Shown: positions 18,175 through 27,780, numbered from the stretch's first letter. The stretch is DNA of 64,000 bases from Gemmatimonadota bacterium (GCA_018660835.1 JABJJN010000059.1:1-64000), one strand, 5' to 3'. Notes: generated by a model not told the origin, from the letters alone. Translations and numbers: made by a program.

Positions 18175-20261
18175 GCAGACCGCGCCTTCAATGCTGCTTC
18201 ACTTGCCATCGACATCATACGCTGCACCTGACTCATCACTCGTTGTGGTTCTTCGACCTTGCCCTCTGCCAACAACACATAGTCGACGAGGAAGTGGGCC
18301 CAATCCTTCAGCTCTGCAGAGTCACGATCGGCCTTCAGAATTTCTCCCATGTTGGCAATCGCCGGATGCTTCGGATTCAATTCCAGCGTGCGCTTCGTCA
18401 TAGGGAAACTCTCATCAGACATACGCATGAGTCGTTCCATCTGCTGACTGACACCGCCTCTGGGTACCACGAGGGCGCAGGGACTGTCGGTCAGACGATT
18501 CGACTCCTTTACCTCACCCACACGATCGGCGAGTTCCGTCTTCAGATAACTCACCAGCTCAATCGTACGCTCACGATCTTCGATCGGTTCGTCCACACCC
18601 TCGAGCTTCACCTCCTCGGGAAGTTCGAGATCCTCCGCATCAATGGCGACAAATTCTTTGCTGTCGAACTTCTGCAGCGAATTCACCACCCACTCATCGA
18701 CGGGATCCGTCAGATACAGGACTTCCAGATCACGCTTGCGGAAAGCTTCCATCAACGGACTCTGCTCGACTTGCTGACGATTTTCACCGGAGACGTAGTA
18801 GATCACTTCCTGATCAGACTTGGCCCGATCGATGTAGTCCTGCAAGGAGACCAGACCCTCTGTCTGCGTCGTGCGCGATGGCTTGCTCTCGGCGCTGGTG
18901 TCGGCGTCTGCATCTGCACTGGCATCCGCGTCTGCACTGGCGTCCACCTCTGTCGCTGCATCGTCAGAGACCGCAGCGTCTGTGGCCGCAGCGTCAGAGA
19001 CCGCAGCGTCAGTGGCCGCATCCACAGCGAGCTTGGCAGAGAAACTGGAGTGGAACCGCAGCAACTGGCTCACCTTCTCCTGATTCTCCACATCACGCGC
19101 GACACCCTCCTTCAACACAATGCCAAAGGACTCCCAGAAGGTCAGATACTTCTCTGGCTCGTTGTTCGACATCTCTTCGATCTTGTTCAGAATCCGCCGC
19201 GTCAATGTCTGCCGAATCTTGGCGATCACCGGATTGTTCTGCAGTGACTCACGCGCCACATTGAGGGGCAGATCGTCACAATCCACCACACCACGAACAA
19301 AGCGCAGATACAGTGGCAGCAGGTCGTTGCAGTCGTCCTGAATGAAGACGCGCTTTACATGCAGATTGATCGACACCTTCGGTTCCGGTGCGAAAAGCAA
19401 CTCCATCGGCGACTGCCGCGGAATGTAGACGACCGCATAGAACTGGATCGGCACATCAACCGCCGTGTGCTCCCAGGCCAGGGGCTCCTGATGATCGCCC
19501 GACAGATGCTGATAGAATTCCTGGTATTGCTCTGCCGTGACTTCACTGCGCGGGCGCGTCCACAGCGCTGACGCGGCATTGGCCTGCTTGCCGGCAACCT
19601 TAATCGGATAGGAGACATAGTCGGAATGGCGTCGAACGACGGACTCGAGTCGATGCGCATCGAGATATTCCTCACAGTCATTGCGCACGAAGACCTGGAT
19701 CTGCGTTCCCCGCTCGGCTCTGTCTTTCGTCGTGGAGATCGTGTAGGAGCCATCACCGGTGGATTCCCAGACGACCGCTTCCGAATCCTTGTCGGCGGAT
19801 CGGGTCGTGACAACGACACGCTCAGCAATCATGAAGACCGAGTAGAAACCAACACCAAACTGACCAATCAGCTTGAGCTTGCTCTCTTCATCCGTCTCTT
19901 CGTTGAGGGCCTCGACGAAATCACGCGATCCGGAGCGAGCGATCGTACCGATATTCGTATTCACCTCATCACGGGTCATGCCGACGCCCGTGTCGGTGAT
20001 CGTCAGCGTCTTCGCCTCTGCATCAACGGCAACCTCGATCTCCAATTCAGCATCGGGATCGACGATATCCTTGTCCGTCAGTGAGCGGAAGCGAATCTTG
20101 TCGAGCGCATCGGAGGCATTCGACATCAACTCCCGCAGAAAGACGTCTTTGTCCGTATACAGGGAGTGGATGAGGATCTGCAGTACCTGCTGAACCTCGG
20201 TCTGAAACGTTCGTTCTTCTGTCTGTGCTTCTTCGGCGCTGGTGGTCTTCGATTCGCTCAT
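18171..20261 (-). CDS. htpG: Molecular chaperone HtpG (Hsp90) with acidic low-complexity insert
   Basis: 696 residues versus about 624 in E. coli. GHKL ATPase motifs are intact: MSNASDALDKIRF, TDTGVGMTRDEV and GQFGVGFYSVFM. The middle and C-terminal domains follow. The extra length is largely one Asp/Ala-rich segment (about residues 410-460, built from repeats such as DAATDAAVSDA and DADASADA) inserted in the middle domain just before the SLQDYIDRAK strand. At DNA level (about 18890-19025) the segment is a set of short imperfect direct repeats. First gene of the htpG-proA-ferredoxin-Gfo/Idh-RidA operon. Confidence 0.95.
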   Translation of the reverse strand: MSESKTTSAEEAQTEERTFQTEVQQVLQILIHSLYTDKDVFLRELMSNASDALDKIRFRSLTDKDIVDPDAELEIEVAVDAEAKTLTITDTGVGMTRDEVNTNIGTIARSGSRDFVEALNEETDEESKLKLIGQFGVGFYSVFMIAERVVVTTRSADKDSEAVVWESTGDGSYTISTTKDRAERGTQIQVFVRNDCEEYLDAHRLESVVRRHSDYVSYPIKVAGKQANAASALWTRPRSEVTAEQYQEFYQHLSGDHQEPLAWEHTAVDVPIQFYAVVYIPRQSPMELLFAPEPKVSINLHVKRVFIQDDCNDLLPLYLRFVRGVVDCDDLPLNVARESLQNNPVIAKIRQTLTRRILNKIEEMSNNEPEKYLTFWESFGIVLKEGVARDVENQEKVSQLLRFHSSFSAKLAVDAATDAAVSDAAATDAAVSDDAATEVDASADADASADADADTSAESKPSRTTQTEGLVSLQDYIDRAKSDQEVIYYVSGENRQQVEQSPLMEAFRKRDLEVLYLTDPVDEWVVNSLQKFDSKEFVAIDAEDLELPEEVKLEGVDEPIEDRERTIELVSYLKTELADRVGEVKESNRLTDSPCALVVPRGGVSQQMERLMRMSDESFPMTKRTLELNPKHPAIANMGEILKADRDSAELKDWAHFLVDYVLLAEGKVEEPQRVMSQVQRMMSMASEAALKARSA

Positions 20262-20354
20262 TGTCTCTTTGTCAGTCGATGGGGCTAAATGTCTGTCGGC
20301 CTATTGGTTGGCCCGAAAATGTACGAAGCCCCTTCAAGGGTGCAACAGGGCGCC

Positions 20355-21758
20355 TCAGGATCCGCCGGCCAGTTCCATCCGCAGGAAAGCGGTGAAGGCG
20401 AAGAAGAACGCCAGGGCCACCTCCAGGATCAGGATCACGATTGGCACAAGCCCTGCGGCAACACTGTCAGACATCGACAACGGCGTCTGCCGAAAGTGCG
20501 GCATGAGCGCACTGTCAAAAGCCTTCTTGGACATGTAGTCGCCGAGAAACGTGACATGGGGCGACTCAGGATCCTGCGCATCGCGGCCACGCACGAACTG
20601 GCGCATGGCTTCGCGATGCTGCATCGCCTGTCTGAAAAAATCCTGCCGTCGTGCAACACCCGTGCCAAGCAGGGCTTCTACCGAATACTGGAAGGCATAC
20701 CCGGGCGACACCAGATTGATCGCTCGTGCTGCCTCATATTGCTGCAACTCACGCGCCAGGGCCGCCGCACCGATGCGCTGCTGTTGATCCTCTACATCCG
20801 CCATTTCACGCACGAATCGACGCTCGAGTGCAAAGTTGTCAACGATGCCTCGATCCAGCTCGCGCAAAGAGATCCCATCCTGCTGTAACGCATTTTCGGT
20901 CTCATTGCGTAACGCCCACTGCTCGTCATTCCAATCGAAGTCAAAGTCGACGGTCTGCATGCCGTATAGGTAGGCTGTCTGTGGCACAACCACTGTGAGC
21001 ACCGCCCACGTCAGCATCAGCACGACGAGGGACGTCGCCGAGTTTCGCGTCCATGCAGACACACCAGCTGACAACAACAGAAAGGCGGCGACGTAGAAAC
21101 TACTGCCGATGAAGAACAGCACGATCGCACGAGCCATGCTGGCATCGAGACGAATGACATCAGTGATCACCAGGATCAAGAGCGACACAGCGGCCCCCAG
21201 CACGGCAGCGATCATCAGCATCACCAGCTGGGCCAGGAATCGCCCCGCCAGATACGCGCCGCGGGACAAGGGATTGGCCATCGTCAGTCGCAAGACACCT
21301 TGCTCGTGGCTGCCGGAAATCATGTCATAGGCCATCACGACGCACAGAAAGGACAGCACGATCCGCACGATCAGCGTCCAGTCGACGATCTCGAAACGCC
21401 GGATCCAGTGGTTCGTCGTGCGCGAGCGACCATACTCCGTCGCCTTGTTCCCGGACTGGAGATTGACCCAATAGGCGTCTGCGAACCAGTTGAATCCACC
21501 CTCCGTGATGAACTCCGTGCCAGTCGAACGCGCTGTGAGTCGATACCAGGTGCCCACGGCGTCACCGAGCACGGCCAGTTCACCGATCTGGTCGGCGAGT
21601 TCCGAGTCGATGCGTGACGTCTCCGCCACATCCCGATCGATCTTGAGCGAGTAGATCACCCCATTGGCCACGAAGAACGACAGCAGGACGAGAAGACTCA
21701 CCTGAAAACGCATCGACTTCATCTGCGCCTGGATCTCGTGCAGGAAGACCGTCAGCAT
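20355..21758 (-). CDS. ABC-2 type transporter permease (DUF3526-like)
   Basis: 467 residues. One N-terminal transmembrane helix (FQVSLLVLLSFFVANGVIYSL) is followed by a periplasmic segment of about 120 residues and then a cluster of helices, a second soluble loop and a C-terminal helix. The SGSHEQGVLRLTMANPLSRGAYLAGRF motif after the third helix is typical of ABC-2 permeases of the NosY/GldF-like group. Lies 10 nt after the second, related permease gene. No ABC ATPase is adjacent, so the ATP-binding partner must be encoded elsewhere. Confidence 0.85.
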   Translation of the reverse strand: MLTVFLHEIQAQMKSMRFQVSLLVLLSFFVANGVIYSLKIDRDVAETSRIDSELADQIGELAVLGDAVGTWYRLTARSTGTEFITEGGFNWFADAYWVNLQSGNKATEYGRSRTTNHWIRRFEIVDWTLIVRIVLSFLCVVMAYDMISGSHEQGVLRLTMANPLSRGAYLAGRFLAQLVMLMIAAVLGAAVSLLILVITDVIRLDASMARAIVLFFIGSSFYVAAFLLLSAGVSAWTRNSATSLVVLMLTWAVLTVVVPQTAYLYGMQTVDFDFDWNDEQWALRNETENALQQDGISLRELDRGIVDNFALERRFVREMADVEDQQQRIGAAALARELQQYEAARAINLVSPGYAFQYSVEALLGTGVARRQDFFRQAMQHREAMRQFVRGRDAQDPESPHVTFLGDYMSKKAFDSALMPHFRQTPLSMSDSVAAGLVPIVILILEVALAFFFAFTAFLRMELAGGS

Positions 21759-21768
21759 GTCGCTCGTC

Positions 21769-23331
21769 TCATCTTCCCGGATCGTAGGTGAGAAAACGCG
21801 TCATCACGAGCAGGACACACACGCCAAAACTCAGCAGCAGCACCACCAGGCCGGGTACCATCTCGGCCATCGAGGCACGTAGATCGCGCTGCAGATTGCC
21901 GCTCACTTTCGGCAGGTCTGTCAGATCCAAACCAACGGGAGAAGTCTTGCGACGCTCCTCCTGCTGCTTCATCCACGCCATCCGCTCGCGCATGTAATCG
22001 GAGTCGGGCGCCAGCTCTTCAGGTGACAAGGACTCAGGATCTGGGATCAGTGGCTCTTGATGCAACGGGTCGTCGGTGAAAAAGGATCGGTCTCCGAGGA
22101 CGCCCTTGCCGCGCAGCCATTCGTAGTAGTCGTTGCGCCAGCGACGGGCGTTCTTTGCCAGATAGAGATTGTCCGACAGCGTCGTGCGCGCCAGCCGATA
22201 GGACAGCACCTGGTAGGTAACCATCGGTGACAGCACACTCCACTCGTCCACGAGCAGCGCCTCACGTGCGAGCGGCATTTGATTGGCCTCGAGCATCTTG
22301 TAGCGTTTGCTCGATGCCTCCAGCCGCTTCTCGAGGGCAAAGCCATTTCTCCGTGCCTGCCACTCGTAGGCGCGCGGATGGTGGTAGCGCATCCTACCCT
22401 CCGCCTGCAGCCCCTTGAAGAAGACGTCATCGGGGCGCGGATTCTGCTCCACCCACTTGTCGATGATCTCATTGTACTGTGTCCACAGATCATTGTTCTG
22501 CTGCATGAACTCAAACCAGGGAGGTTCGTCCACGCCGTAGCGCGCCAGAGATGGCGCCACATTCAGTACGCCGACGCCGGCAATGAGCCAGAAAAACAGA
22601 CAGATGATGAGAGAGGTCGCAGAATCACGCGTGAAGGCAGACACAGCAAGACTCAGCGTGAAGACCTGGCCGATGAAGAGGCAGGAAATGACGAAGAGCA
22701 ACCCAAGACGCAGCCAATCGTCACTCGAGAAGGCGACATCCGGGTTGGCCAGCAAGATCAACAGGGCCACGACAAAGGCCAGTGCCAGGGGAATCCAGAT
22801 CGACAGCAATCCACCGATCAACTTGCCGAGCACCACCGTACTACGCGGTACCGAGTTGGCCAGCAGCAGTTGTAGAGTACCGCGCTCCCGTTCACCGCAG
22901 ATCGCGTCGTACCCCAGTACGATGGCCAGGAAAGACAGCAGAATGGCCACAATCGTCGTGAAATCGATGCGCACGAGGGAATGCATCAGATCCGTGTCGG
23001 CTGCCGTCACCGCATCGGGGGTCACCCACATCCAATGCATGCCCGCCTGGAACTGCGAGCCAGCGCCATCGGACAGACCACGACTCAGGATCGACAAAGG
23101 TTGGGGCGGGATGTAGAGGATCGGCTCCAGTTGATTCCACACCGTCGCCTCGGAGATCTTCTGCTCGTATTTCTGCCGCTCCGACTCGAAGCGATCCCAA
23201 TTGTGGGAATACTCCAATGAGCCGATGAAGGCAGTCAGCACCGTGAGCAACACGGTGAAAGCCAGCGCCACGGCGAGACGCATGGTGAGCAGATTCGAAA
23301 GTAGTTCTTTGCGGATCAAGGTTGCGAGCAT
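21769..23331 (-). CDS. ABC-2 type transporter permease (DUF3526-like), paralogue
   Basis: About 520 residues from the ATG at MLATLIRKELLSNLLT; an upstream in-frame ATG at 23367 only adds residues before the conserved IRKE start. Same architecture as its neighbour: N-terminal helix, large extracytoplasmic domain, helices with the CGERERGTLQLLLANSVPRSTVVLGKL motif, and a second soluble domain near the C-terminus. The two probably form a heterodimeric membrane channel that needs a distant ATPase. Substrate unknown. Confidence 0.85.
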   Translation of the reverse strand: MLATLIRKELLSNLLTMRLAVALAFTVLLTVLTAFIGSLEYSHNWDRFESERQKYEQKISEATVWNQLEPILYIPPQPLSILSRGLSDGAGSQFQAGMHWMWVTPDAVTAADTDLMHSLVRIDFTTIVAILLSFLAIVLGYDAICGERERGTLQLLLANSVPRSTVVLGKLIGGLLSIWIPLALAFVVALLILLANPDVAFSSDDWLRLGLLFVISCLFIGQVFTLSLAVSAFTRDSATSLIICLFFWLIAGVGVLNVAPSLARYGVDEPPWFEFMQQNNDLWTQYNEIIDKWVEQNPRPDDVFFKGLQAEGRMRYHHPRAYEWQARRNGFALEKRLEASSKRYKMLEANQMPLAREALLVDEWSVLSPMVTYQVLSYRLARTTLSDNLYLAKNARRWRNDYYEWLRGKGVLGDRSFFTDDPLHQEPLIPDPESLSPEELAPDSDYMRERMAWMKQQEERRKTSPVGLDLTDLPKVSGNLQRDLRASMAEMVPGLVVLLLSFGVCVLLVMTRFLTYDPGR

Positions 23332-23423
23332 GGGCGCCAGCGTAGCAAGTCGAGTGAACCGGGTCAAACGTTTACGCCACAGTGCCGGATCGGTTCGTCA
23401 GATCACGCCGTCAGAACCATTGT

Positions 23424-24236
23424 TCAGATCGTCGTCGACAGAAAACCCCCATCAACACGCAGGTCTGTTCCCGTCACGAAGGCACTCGCTTTCGACGCAA
23501 GAAAAACGCAGGCGCCGACCAACTCGTCGGGCTCACCAAAACGCCCCATCGGCGTATGCTCAAGAATCTGTCGACCCCGTTCAGTTGGCGTCCCATCCTC
23601 TTGAAACAACAGGCGCCGATTCTGTTCGCCCGGAAAGAACCCCGGCGTGATCGAATTGACGCGCACCTGGGGTGCCCATTCCCGGGCCAGGAATTGCGTG
23701 AGACTCAGCACACCCGCTTTGGCTGCCGAGTAGGCGACGACCTTCGACAGAGGGGTATGGGCGCTGATGGAAGCGATATTGACGATGGAGCCGACCACTT
23801 CACACAGACCGGGGCCAAAGACCTGGCAGGGCAGCAACACACCTGCTGCCAGATTGAGATCGAAACTCTGCGACCACGAGGCCAGATCGATCTGCTCGAA
23901 CGACAGATCCTCCGACACCGTCACCCGTGGATCGTTGCCACCGGCCGCGTTGATGAGCACCGTAGGCTCTCCCAAATCGGTAACGATCCGATCCCTCGCT
24001 GCACTGAGCGCATCACGATCCGTCGCATCGCAGGAGACGAAGATCGCCTCGCCCTCTGCGGCGCGTATCGCTCCAACCACGGCATCACCACGTTCCTGAT
24101 TGCGGCCAACGACGGCAACTCGCGCGGCGGCTGTAGCCAGCCCGCGCGCCATGGCACCACCGAGGACACCCGTGCCACCCACGACGACGGCGACCTGCCC
24201 GGTCAGTTGAAAGTCACTGAGTTGAAAGTCGCTCAA
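23424..24236 (-). CDS. SDR family oxidoreductase, mannonate/fructuronate-reductase-like
   Basis: About 270 residues. Rossmann motif VVVGGTGVLGGAMA, active-site Ser in VNIASISAH, and Tyr/Lys in VAYSAAKAGVLSLT. The RVNSITPGFFPGEQNRRLL block is characteristic of SDR-type D-mannonate oxidoreductases. The start was placed at TTG 24236, whose TTGA overlaps the stop of the DUF445 gene; an ATG further upstream would overlap that gene by 94 nt. The first codons are a small tandem repeat (SDFQLSDFQL). Last gene of ddl-DUF445-SDR. Confidence 0.85.
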   Translation of the reverse strand: MSDFQLSDFQLTGQVAVVVGGTGVLGGAMARGLATAAARVAVVGRNQERGDAVVGAIRAAEGEAIFVSCDATDRDALSAARDRIVTDLGEPTVLINAAGGNDPRVTVSEDLSFEQIDLASWSQSFDLNLAAGVLLPCQVFGPGLCEVVGSIVNIASISAHTPLSKVVAYSAAKAGVLSLTQFLAREWAPQVRVNSITPGFFPGEQNRRLLFQEDGTPTERGRQILEHTPMGRFGEPDELVGACVFLASKASAFVTGTDLRVDGGFLSTTI

Positions 24237-25057
24237 GGCACCCCCTCGATTCCATATTGCACAGCCACTGCTCTGGAAAACAGACCGATCAGTCCGCCGA
24301 AGACATTCCCCCAGACGATGAGCCAACCCAGATGTTTACGCATAACCTGTTCCATCATGCGTTTGACGATCTCCGGCGTGAGTTCCTCAAGCTTCGTCTC
24401 CAGCAACTTGTCGACCTGTCCACGCAGCTTCGCGACATCGAAGGCTTCCTCTCGCATCTTCGTCTCAGCAACCGGTCCCAGCCGCTGGATCAGCCCCCCC
24501 ATGAACTGCTGAATCAGGGGCTTGAGCATTTCCGTGCCCGCCATGCGCACCATCATACCCATCGGACCCTCTTTGAGTTTCTCGATCTCGAACTCAATAG
24601 CCCGACCCGCCTCGTCCGACTCGAGCACCTCCTGGAGCTTCCTCGTCAGCCCCCCACTGCCACCGGTCATACTCTGCCCATGCTCATCGAAGAAGCGCTG
24701 TAGATATTCCTCATCGAAGAAATGGGTCATGATCAGATCCTTGACCGTTGCGCGGATCTCCCGGAACCGCGCCGGAATCACACCGGATCCATAAAGGCCA
24801 GGCACCCGGTCGAAGAGCATCTTCACGGCGAGCCAGTTGGTGATGCCGCCGGCGAAACCAAAAACACCGACCGCCATGATCCAGGGACCCAGATCAACCA
24901 GCCAGGTTGCCATCCCGCCTCCCCCAGCACTCATGACCAGGGTCAGCCCCAGCAAGAGCGTCAGCAGCGACAGCAGATTGCTGACAGACCCCTTGTGCCA
25001 GAAAGGCATCGGCTCAAAGGTCTCTGCTACCTCAGTAGACCCCGCCTCACTCATCAC
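24233..25057 (-). CDS. DUF445 family membrane protein
   Basis: 274 residues. Two N-terminal hydrophobic helices (about 28-50 and 58-75) flank a glycine-rich turn, followed by the diagnostic GGITNWLAVKMLFDRVPGLYGSGVIPARFREIR motif region and a long amphipathic helical domain. A C-terminal helix (WLIVWGNVFGGLIGLFS) ends the protein. Function of the family is unknown; it is often linked with envelope genes, which fits the 4-nt overlap with ddl. Confidence 0.87.
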   Translation of the reverse strand: MMSEAGSTEVAETFEPMPFWHKGSVSNLLSLLTLLLGLTLVMSAGGGGMATWLVDLGPWIMAVGVFGFAGGITNWLAVKMLFDRVPGLYGSGVIPARFREIRATVKDLIMTHFFDEEYLQRFFDEHGQSMTGGSGGLTRKLQEVLESDEAGRAIEFEIEKLKEGPMGMMVRMAGTEMLKPLIQQFMGGLIQRLGPVAETKMREEAFDVAKLRGQVDKLLETKLEELTPEIVKRMMEQVMRKHLGWLIVWGNVFGGLIGLFSRAVAVQYGIEGVP

Positions 25058-26202
25058 TCACCCGCATCCAAGCCTCGATCTGTCGTCGTTTCCTGTGTGT
25101 CCTGGTGTCGCTCGATGGCCAGCTGAATCAAACGGTCAATGAGATCTCCATAGGAGACACCACTGGCATCCCACAACTTCGGATACATGCTGATCGGCGT
25201 GAACCCGGGCAGTGTGTTGATCTCGTTGATATAGATGACGGATTCGTCCTTCTCGCCCACGAAGAAATCGACCCGTGACAGACCGGCGCCATCGATGGCG
25301 ACAAAAGCATCCTTCGCCATCTGTTCGAGACGCGCTGTTGTTTCGGGACGCACACGTGCGGGGATCACGAGCTGCGAATTCTCATCGATATACTTCGATT
25401 CATAGTCATAAAACTCATTGCCCGGTACGATCTCACCGAGCATCGCCACCTCCGGGTCATCATTGCCGAGCACTGCCGCTTCGATCTCACGACAATCGAC
25501 GGCGAAGGCCTCAACGATCAGCTTGCGATCATAGCGCGCCGCCTCATCCATCCCCTGCTCTAGCTCGGCACGATCATGCGCCTTCGTGATCCCTACAGAG
25601 GAGCCGAGATTGGCAGGCTTAATGAAGACGGGATAATCAAAGGCCACCTCCAGATCGGCAACGATTTCGGCACGAACAGAACGCCAGCGATTGCGCAACA
25701 CACAGCGATAGTCGACCTGCGGCAAACCAGCATCGCGGAAGACGCGCTTCATCATGTCTTTGTCCATGCCCACTGCCGAGCCCAGCACACCGGAACCGAC
25801 ACAGGCAACACCGGCCAGGGCAAGCAGTCCCTGCACCGTGCCATCCTCGCCGAAGGGACCGTGCAGGATCGGCAGAATCACATCGAGACCGCCACCGATA
25901 TCATGGGCACCAATGTCACTGCCATCACCGAGTTCACCGCCGTCGCCAGCGACCAGTTCACCCGATCCAGCATAGTCGAGTCGCACTGGCGTCAGATCCC
26001 CGGCGACCACTTCGGGTGATTCCAGCAGCTTCTGCGCATCGGCCGCAGACAGCCAGCGGCCGTCACGATCGATGCCAATCATCGTCACATCGTATTTATC
26101 TCGATCAATTGCCGCCATCGCCGAGCGCGCCGACGTGACGGAGACCTCGTGTTCCGCCGAGCGTCCCCCAAAGAGGACACCGACGCGAATCTTGTTGGGC
26201 AT
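25054..26202 (-). CDS. ddl: D-alanine--D-alanine ligase
   Basis: 382 residues. ATP-grasp enzyme making D-Ala-D-Ala for peptidoglycan. N-terminal LFGGRSAEHEVSVTSA, the central VFIKPANLGSSVGITKA ATP-binding strand, and C-terminal RVDFFVGEKDESVIYINEINTLPGFTPISMYP are all canonical. The ligase length is at the long end, as in VanA/Ddl-type enzymes. First gene of the ddl-DUF445-SDR operon and divergent from the nuclease gene at 26343. Confidence 0.95.
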   Translation of the reverse strand: MPNKIRVGVLFGGRSAEHEVSVTSARSAMAAIDRDKYDVTMIGIDRDGRWLSAADAQKLLESPEVVAGDLTPVRLDYAGSGELVAGDGGELGDGSDIGAHDIGGGLDVILPILHGPFGEDGTVQGLLALAGVACVGSGVLGSAVGMDKDMMKRVFRDAGLPQVDYRCVLRNRWRSVRAEIVADLEVAFDYPVFIKPANLGSSVGITKAHDRAELEQGMDEAARYDRKLIVEAFAVDCREIEAAVLGNDDPEVAMLGEIVPGNEFYDYESKYIDENSQLVIPARVRPETTARLEQMAKDAFVAIDGAGLSRVDFFVGEKDESVIYINEINTLPGFTPISMYPKLWDASGVSYGDLIDRLIQLAIERHQDTQETTTDRGLDAGE

Positions 26203-26235
26203 AAACCAGCCATTGTCGTTGTTGGATGCACTTGT

Positions 26236-26255
26236 CGCTGTCCATCAGGACAGCG
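26236..26255. promoter_or_regulatory. Inverted repeat in the ddl/nuclease divergent promoter region
   Basis: CGCTGTCC-ATCA-GGACAGCG is a perfect 8-bp dyad with a 4-nt centre, 34 bp upstream of the ddl start and 88 bp before the nuclease gene. A TAATAT hexamer follows at 26259. It could be an operator or an mRNA hairpin; no regulator is known. Confidence 0.4.
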
Positions 26256-26342
26256 CCCTAATATAGGGGAGGCACGAAAAGCTCGACCGTCGCCCCGTCG
26301 CAGACCCGAACGCCGACGCCCTATCAGCTCCGGGAGATCAAC

Positions 26343-27347
26343 ATGACCGAGAATGCCGGCTACCCAGGCCTGCGTCAGCAGATCGAAAGCCTGCTCACCG
26401 ATGGACGACAGTTCAGTCGACAGGCCGCCGAGTGGGAGAAAATCGAGACCTACTGGTTTATCGGCGATGCAATTCAACAGCATTTACAGAGCCTCGGTGG
26501 CCCCGAACGCGGCGACGAAACCGTCCGTAACCTCAGTAAAGACCTGCACTTGGGCCTGACCACGCTATATGAGATCCTGCGCTTTCGCCGCTGTATTTCC
26601 TCATTTCACGCGCGTGAAAACATCGGCTGGTCTCACTACAAGGCCCTCATCCACCTGCCCCCTGAGCGTATGCGTCACTACGAGCAACTCGCCGATGACA
26701 ATGCCTGGACGACACGTCAACTGAAACGCGCCATCGACGCCGACTCCGATACGGTTCCCGTGGATGACGGACTGCCAGCTGTATCACCCCTACGAGCCTA
26801 CTTCGGCGAACCGTACACGTATCGTGTCGTCGAGGACGCCGTGCCGCCGGCCCATGCTCCCGCCATCGATTTCGGCTTTCATCAGGTCGTGGTGCCGGAC
26901 GCACGCTTGCAGGGCTTTGAGACGACGTGTGTCGGCGACGTCGTCACTGTCGATCCCGTATCAGGCAAGGCCACTGTTCGTGCGGGGCGACCTCAGTTGT
27001 GGACCTACGTTGCTTATGTGCGGCGTGTCATTGATGGTGACACCCTTGATGTCGTCATCGATCTGGGTCTGGGTCAACGCGCTTTCCCGCGGATTCGTCT
27101 GCGGGGGATCGACACGCCCGAACTCTACACCGACGCGGGTCGGCGGGCCCGTGAGTTTGTCGAGGCGAAGCTGGCCGTGGACGATATGATCGTCGTCGCC
27201 ACGCGGCGCACTGACACCTACGGTCGGTATCTGGGTGATGTGAAGTATCTGGATGGGAACAGTGATCCGGGGGAGGTACTTGGCAAGGGGATCTATCTCA
27301 ACCGGCAGTTGCTGGATGAGGGGTTGGCGCGGCGGTATCTGGGGTAG
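26343..27347 (+). CDS. YhcG_N (DUF1016)-like domain fused to a thermonuclease (SNase) domain
   Basis: 334 residues. The N-terminal part (about 1-140) resembles the YhcG/DUF1016 N-terminal helical domain (DGRQFSRQAAEWEKIETYWFIGDAIQQHL...GWSHYKALI). The C-terminal part (about 218-334) is a staphylococcal-nuclease fold with its catalytic set visible: DGDTLDV, the RLRGIDTPEL block (Arg, Asp, Thr, Glu) and the second arginine in DTYGRYLGD. No signal peptide, so an intracellular nuclease. YhcG proteins normally carry a PD-(D/E)XK nuclease; here an SNase domain takes its place. Followed by a diverged copy of the last 357 nt. Confidence 0.8.
   Translation: MTENAGYPGLRQQIESLLTDGRQFSRQAAEWEKIETYWFIGDAIQQHLQSLGGPERGDETVRNLSKDLHLGLTTLYEILRFRRCISSFHARENIGWSHYKALIHLPPERMRHYEQLADDNAWTTRQLKRAIDADSDTVPVDDGLPAVSPLRAYFGEPYTYRVVEDAVPPAHAPAIDFGFHQVVVPDARLQGFETTCVGDVVTVDPVSGKATVRAGRPQLWTYVAYVRRVIDGDTLDVVIDLGLGQRAFPRIRLRGIDTPELYTDAGRRAREFVEAKLAVDDMIVVATRRTDTYGRYLGDVKYLDGNSDPGEVLGKGIYLNRQLLDEGLARRYLG
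26991..27347 (+). repeat. SNase-domain duplication, copy 1
   Basis: The 357 bp from CCTCAGTTGTGGAC to the stop of the nuclease gene recur, with scattered substitutions, at 28001-28357. The left breakpoint is sharp. Confidence 0.9.
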
Positions 27348-27726
27348 CGTCACAAAACAGTTCAATGCTGACTCGATCGGGCCCCTCGATAAAGGCAACC
27401 TTAGCACCCTTATAATCCACCGGCTCCTGCGTGAACACTACACCCTTTGCCTTGAGCTCAGTACACGCCTCATCCATATCATCGACACGAAATCCGAAGT
27501 GATTGATACCAAGCTGCGCACTATGGTCCCCGGCGGTTTCCTGCAGATCACCCTTAACAGTCGATATCAATACAGTCAGCCCACCCAACTTCATATCGCA
27601 CCGCGGCAGCCCCTGCCAGGTCTGAGCCATCTTTGTCTCGATACCAAACACCTCGGCGTAAAATTCCCCAGCGACCTCGGCATCAGTACTGAATAAGTGA
27701 ATGTGTTCCATGGTGCAGTTAATCAT
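27298..27726 (-). CDS. VOC (glyoxalase/dioxygenase) family protein
   Basis: 142 residues from the ATG at MINCTMEHIH, which has GGGGGAG 6 nt upstream. Two beta-alpha-beta-beta-beta modules are visible (MEHIHLFSTDAEVAGEFYAEVFG and INHFGFRVDDMDEACTELKAKG), with probable metal ligands His in the first strand of each and the final Glu in DRVSIELFC. Substrate unknown. The 3' end overlaps the end of the convergent nuclease gene by 50 nt, so the second gene was probably placed here by rearrangement. Lies between the two SNase copies. Confidence 0.85.
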   Translation of the reverse strand: MINCTMEHIHLFSTDAEVAGEFYAEVFGIETKMAQTWQGLPRCDMKLGGLTVLISTVKGDLQETAGDHSAQLGINHFGFRVDDMDEACTELKAKGVVFTQEPVDYKGAKVAFIEGPDRVSIELFCDATPDTAAPTPHPATAG

Positions 27727-27780
27727 TGCGGTTCTCCCCCTAAAGTGGGACTTCAATCATCGCTACCACGGCGCAAGAGA

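Noticed and set aside
20355-23331. Complete ABC transporter operon
   Set aside because: Only two permeases are present; no ATP-binding subunit is encoded beside them.
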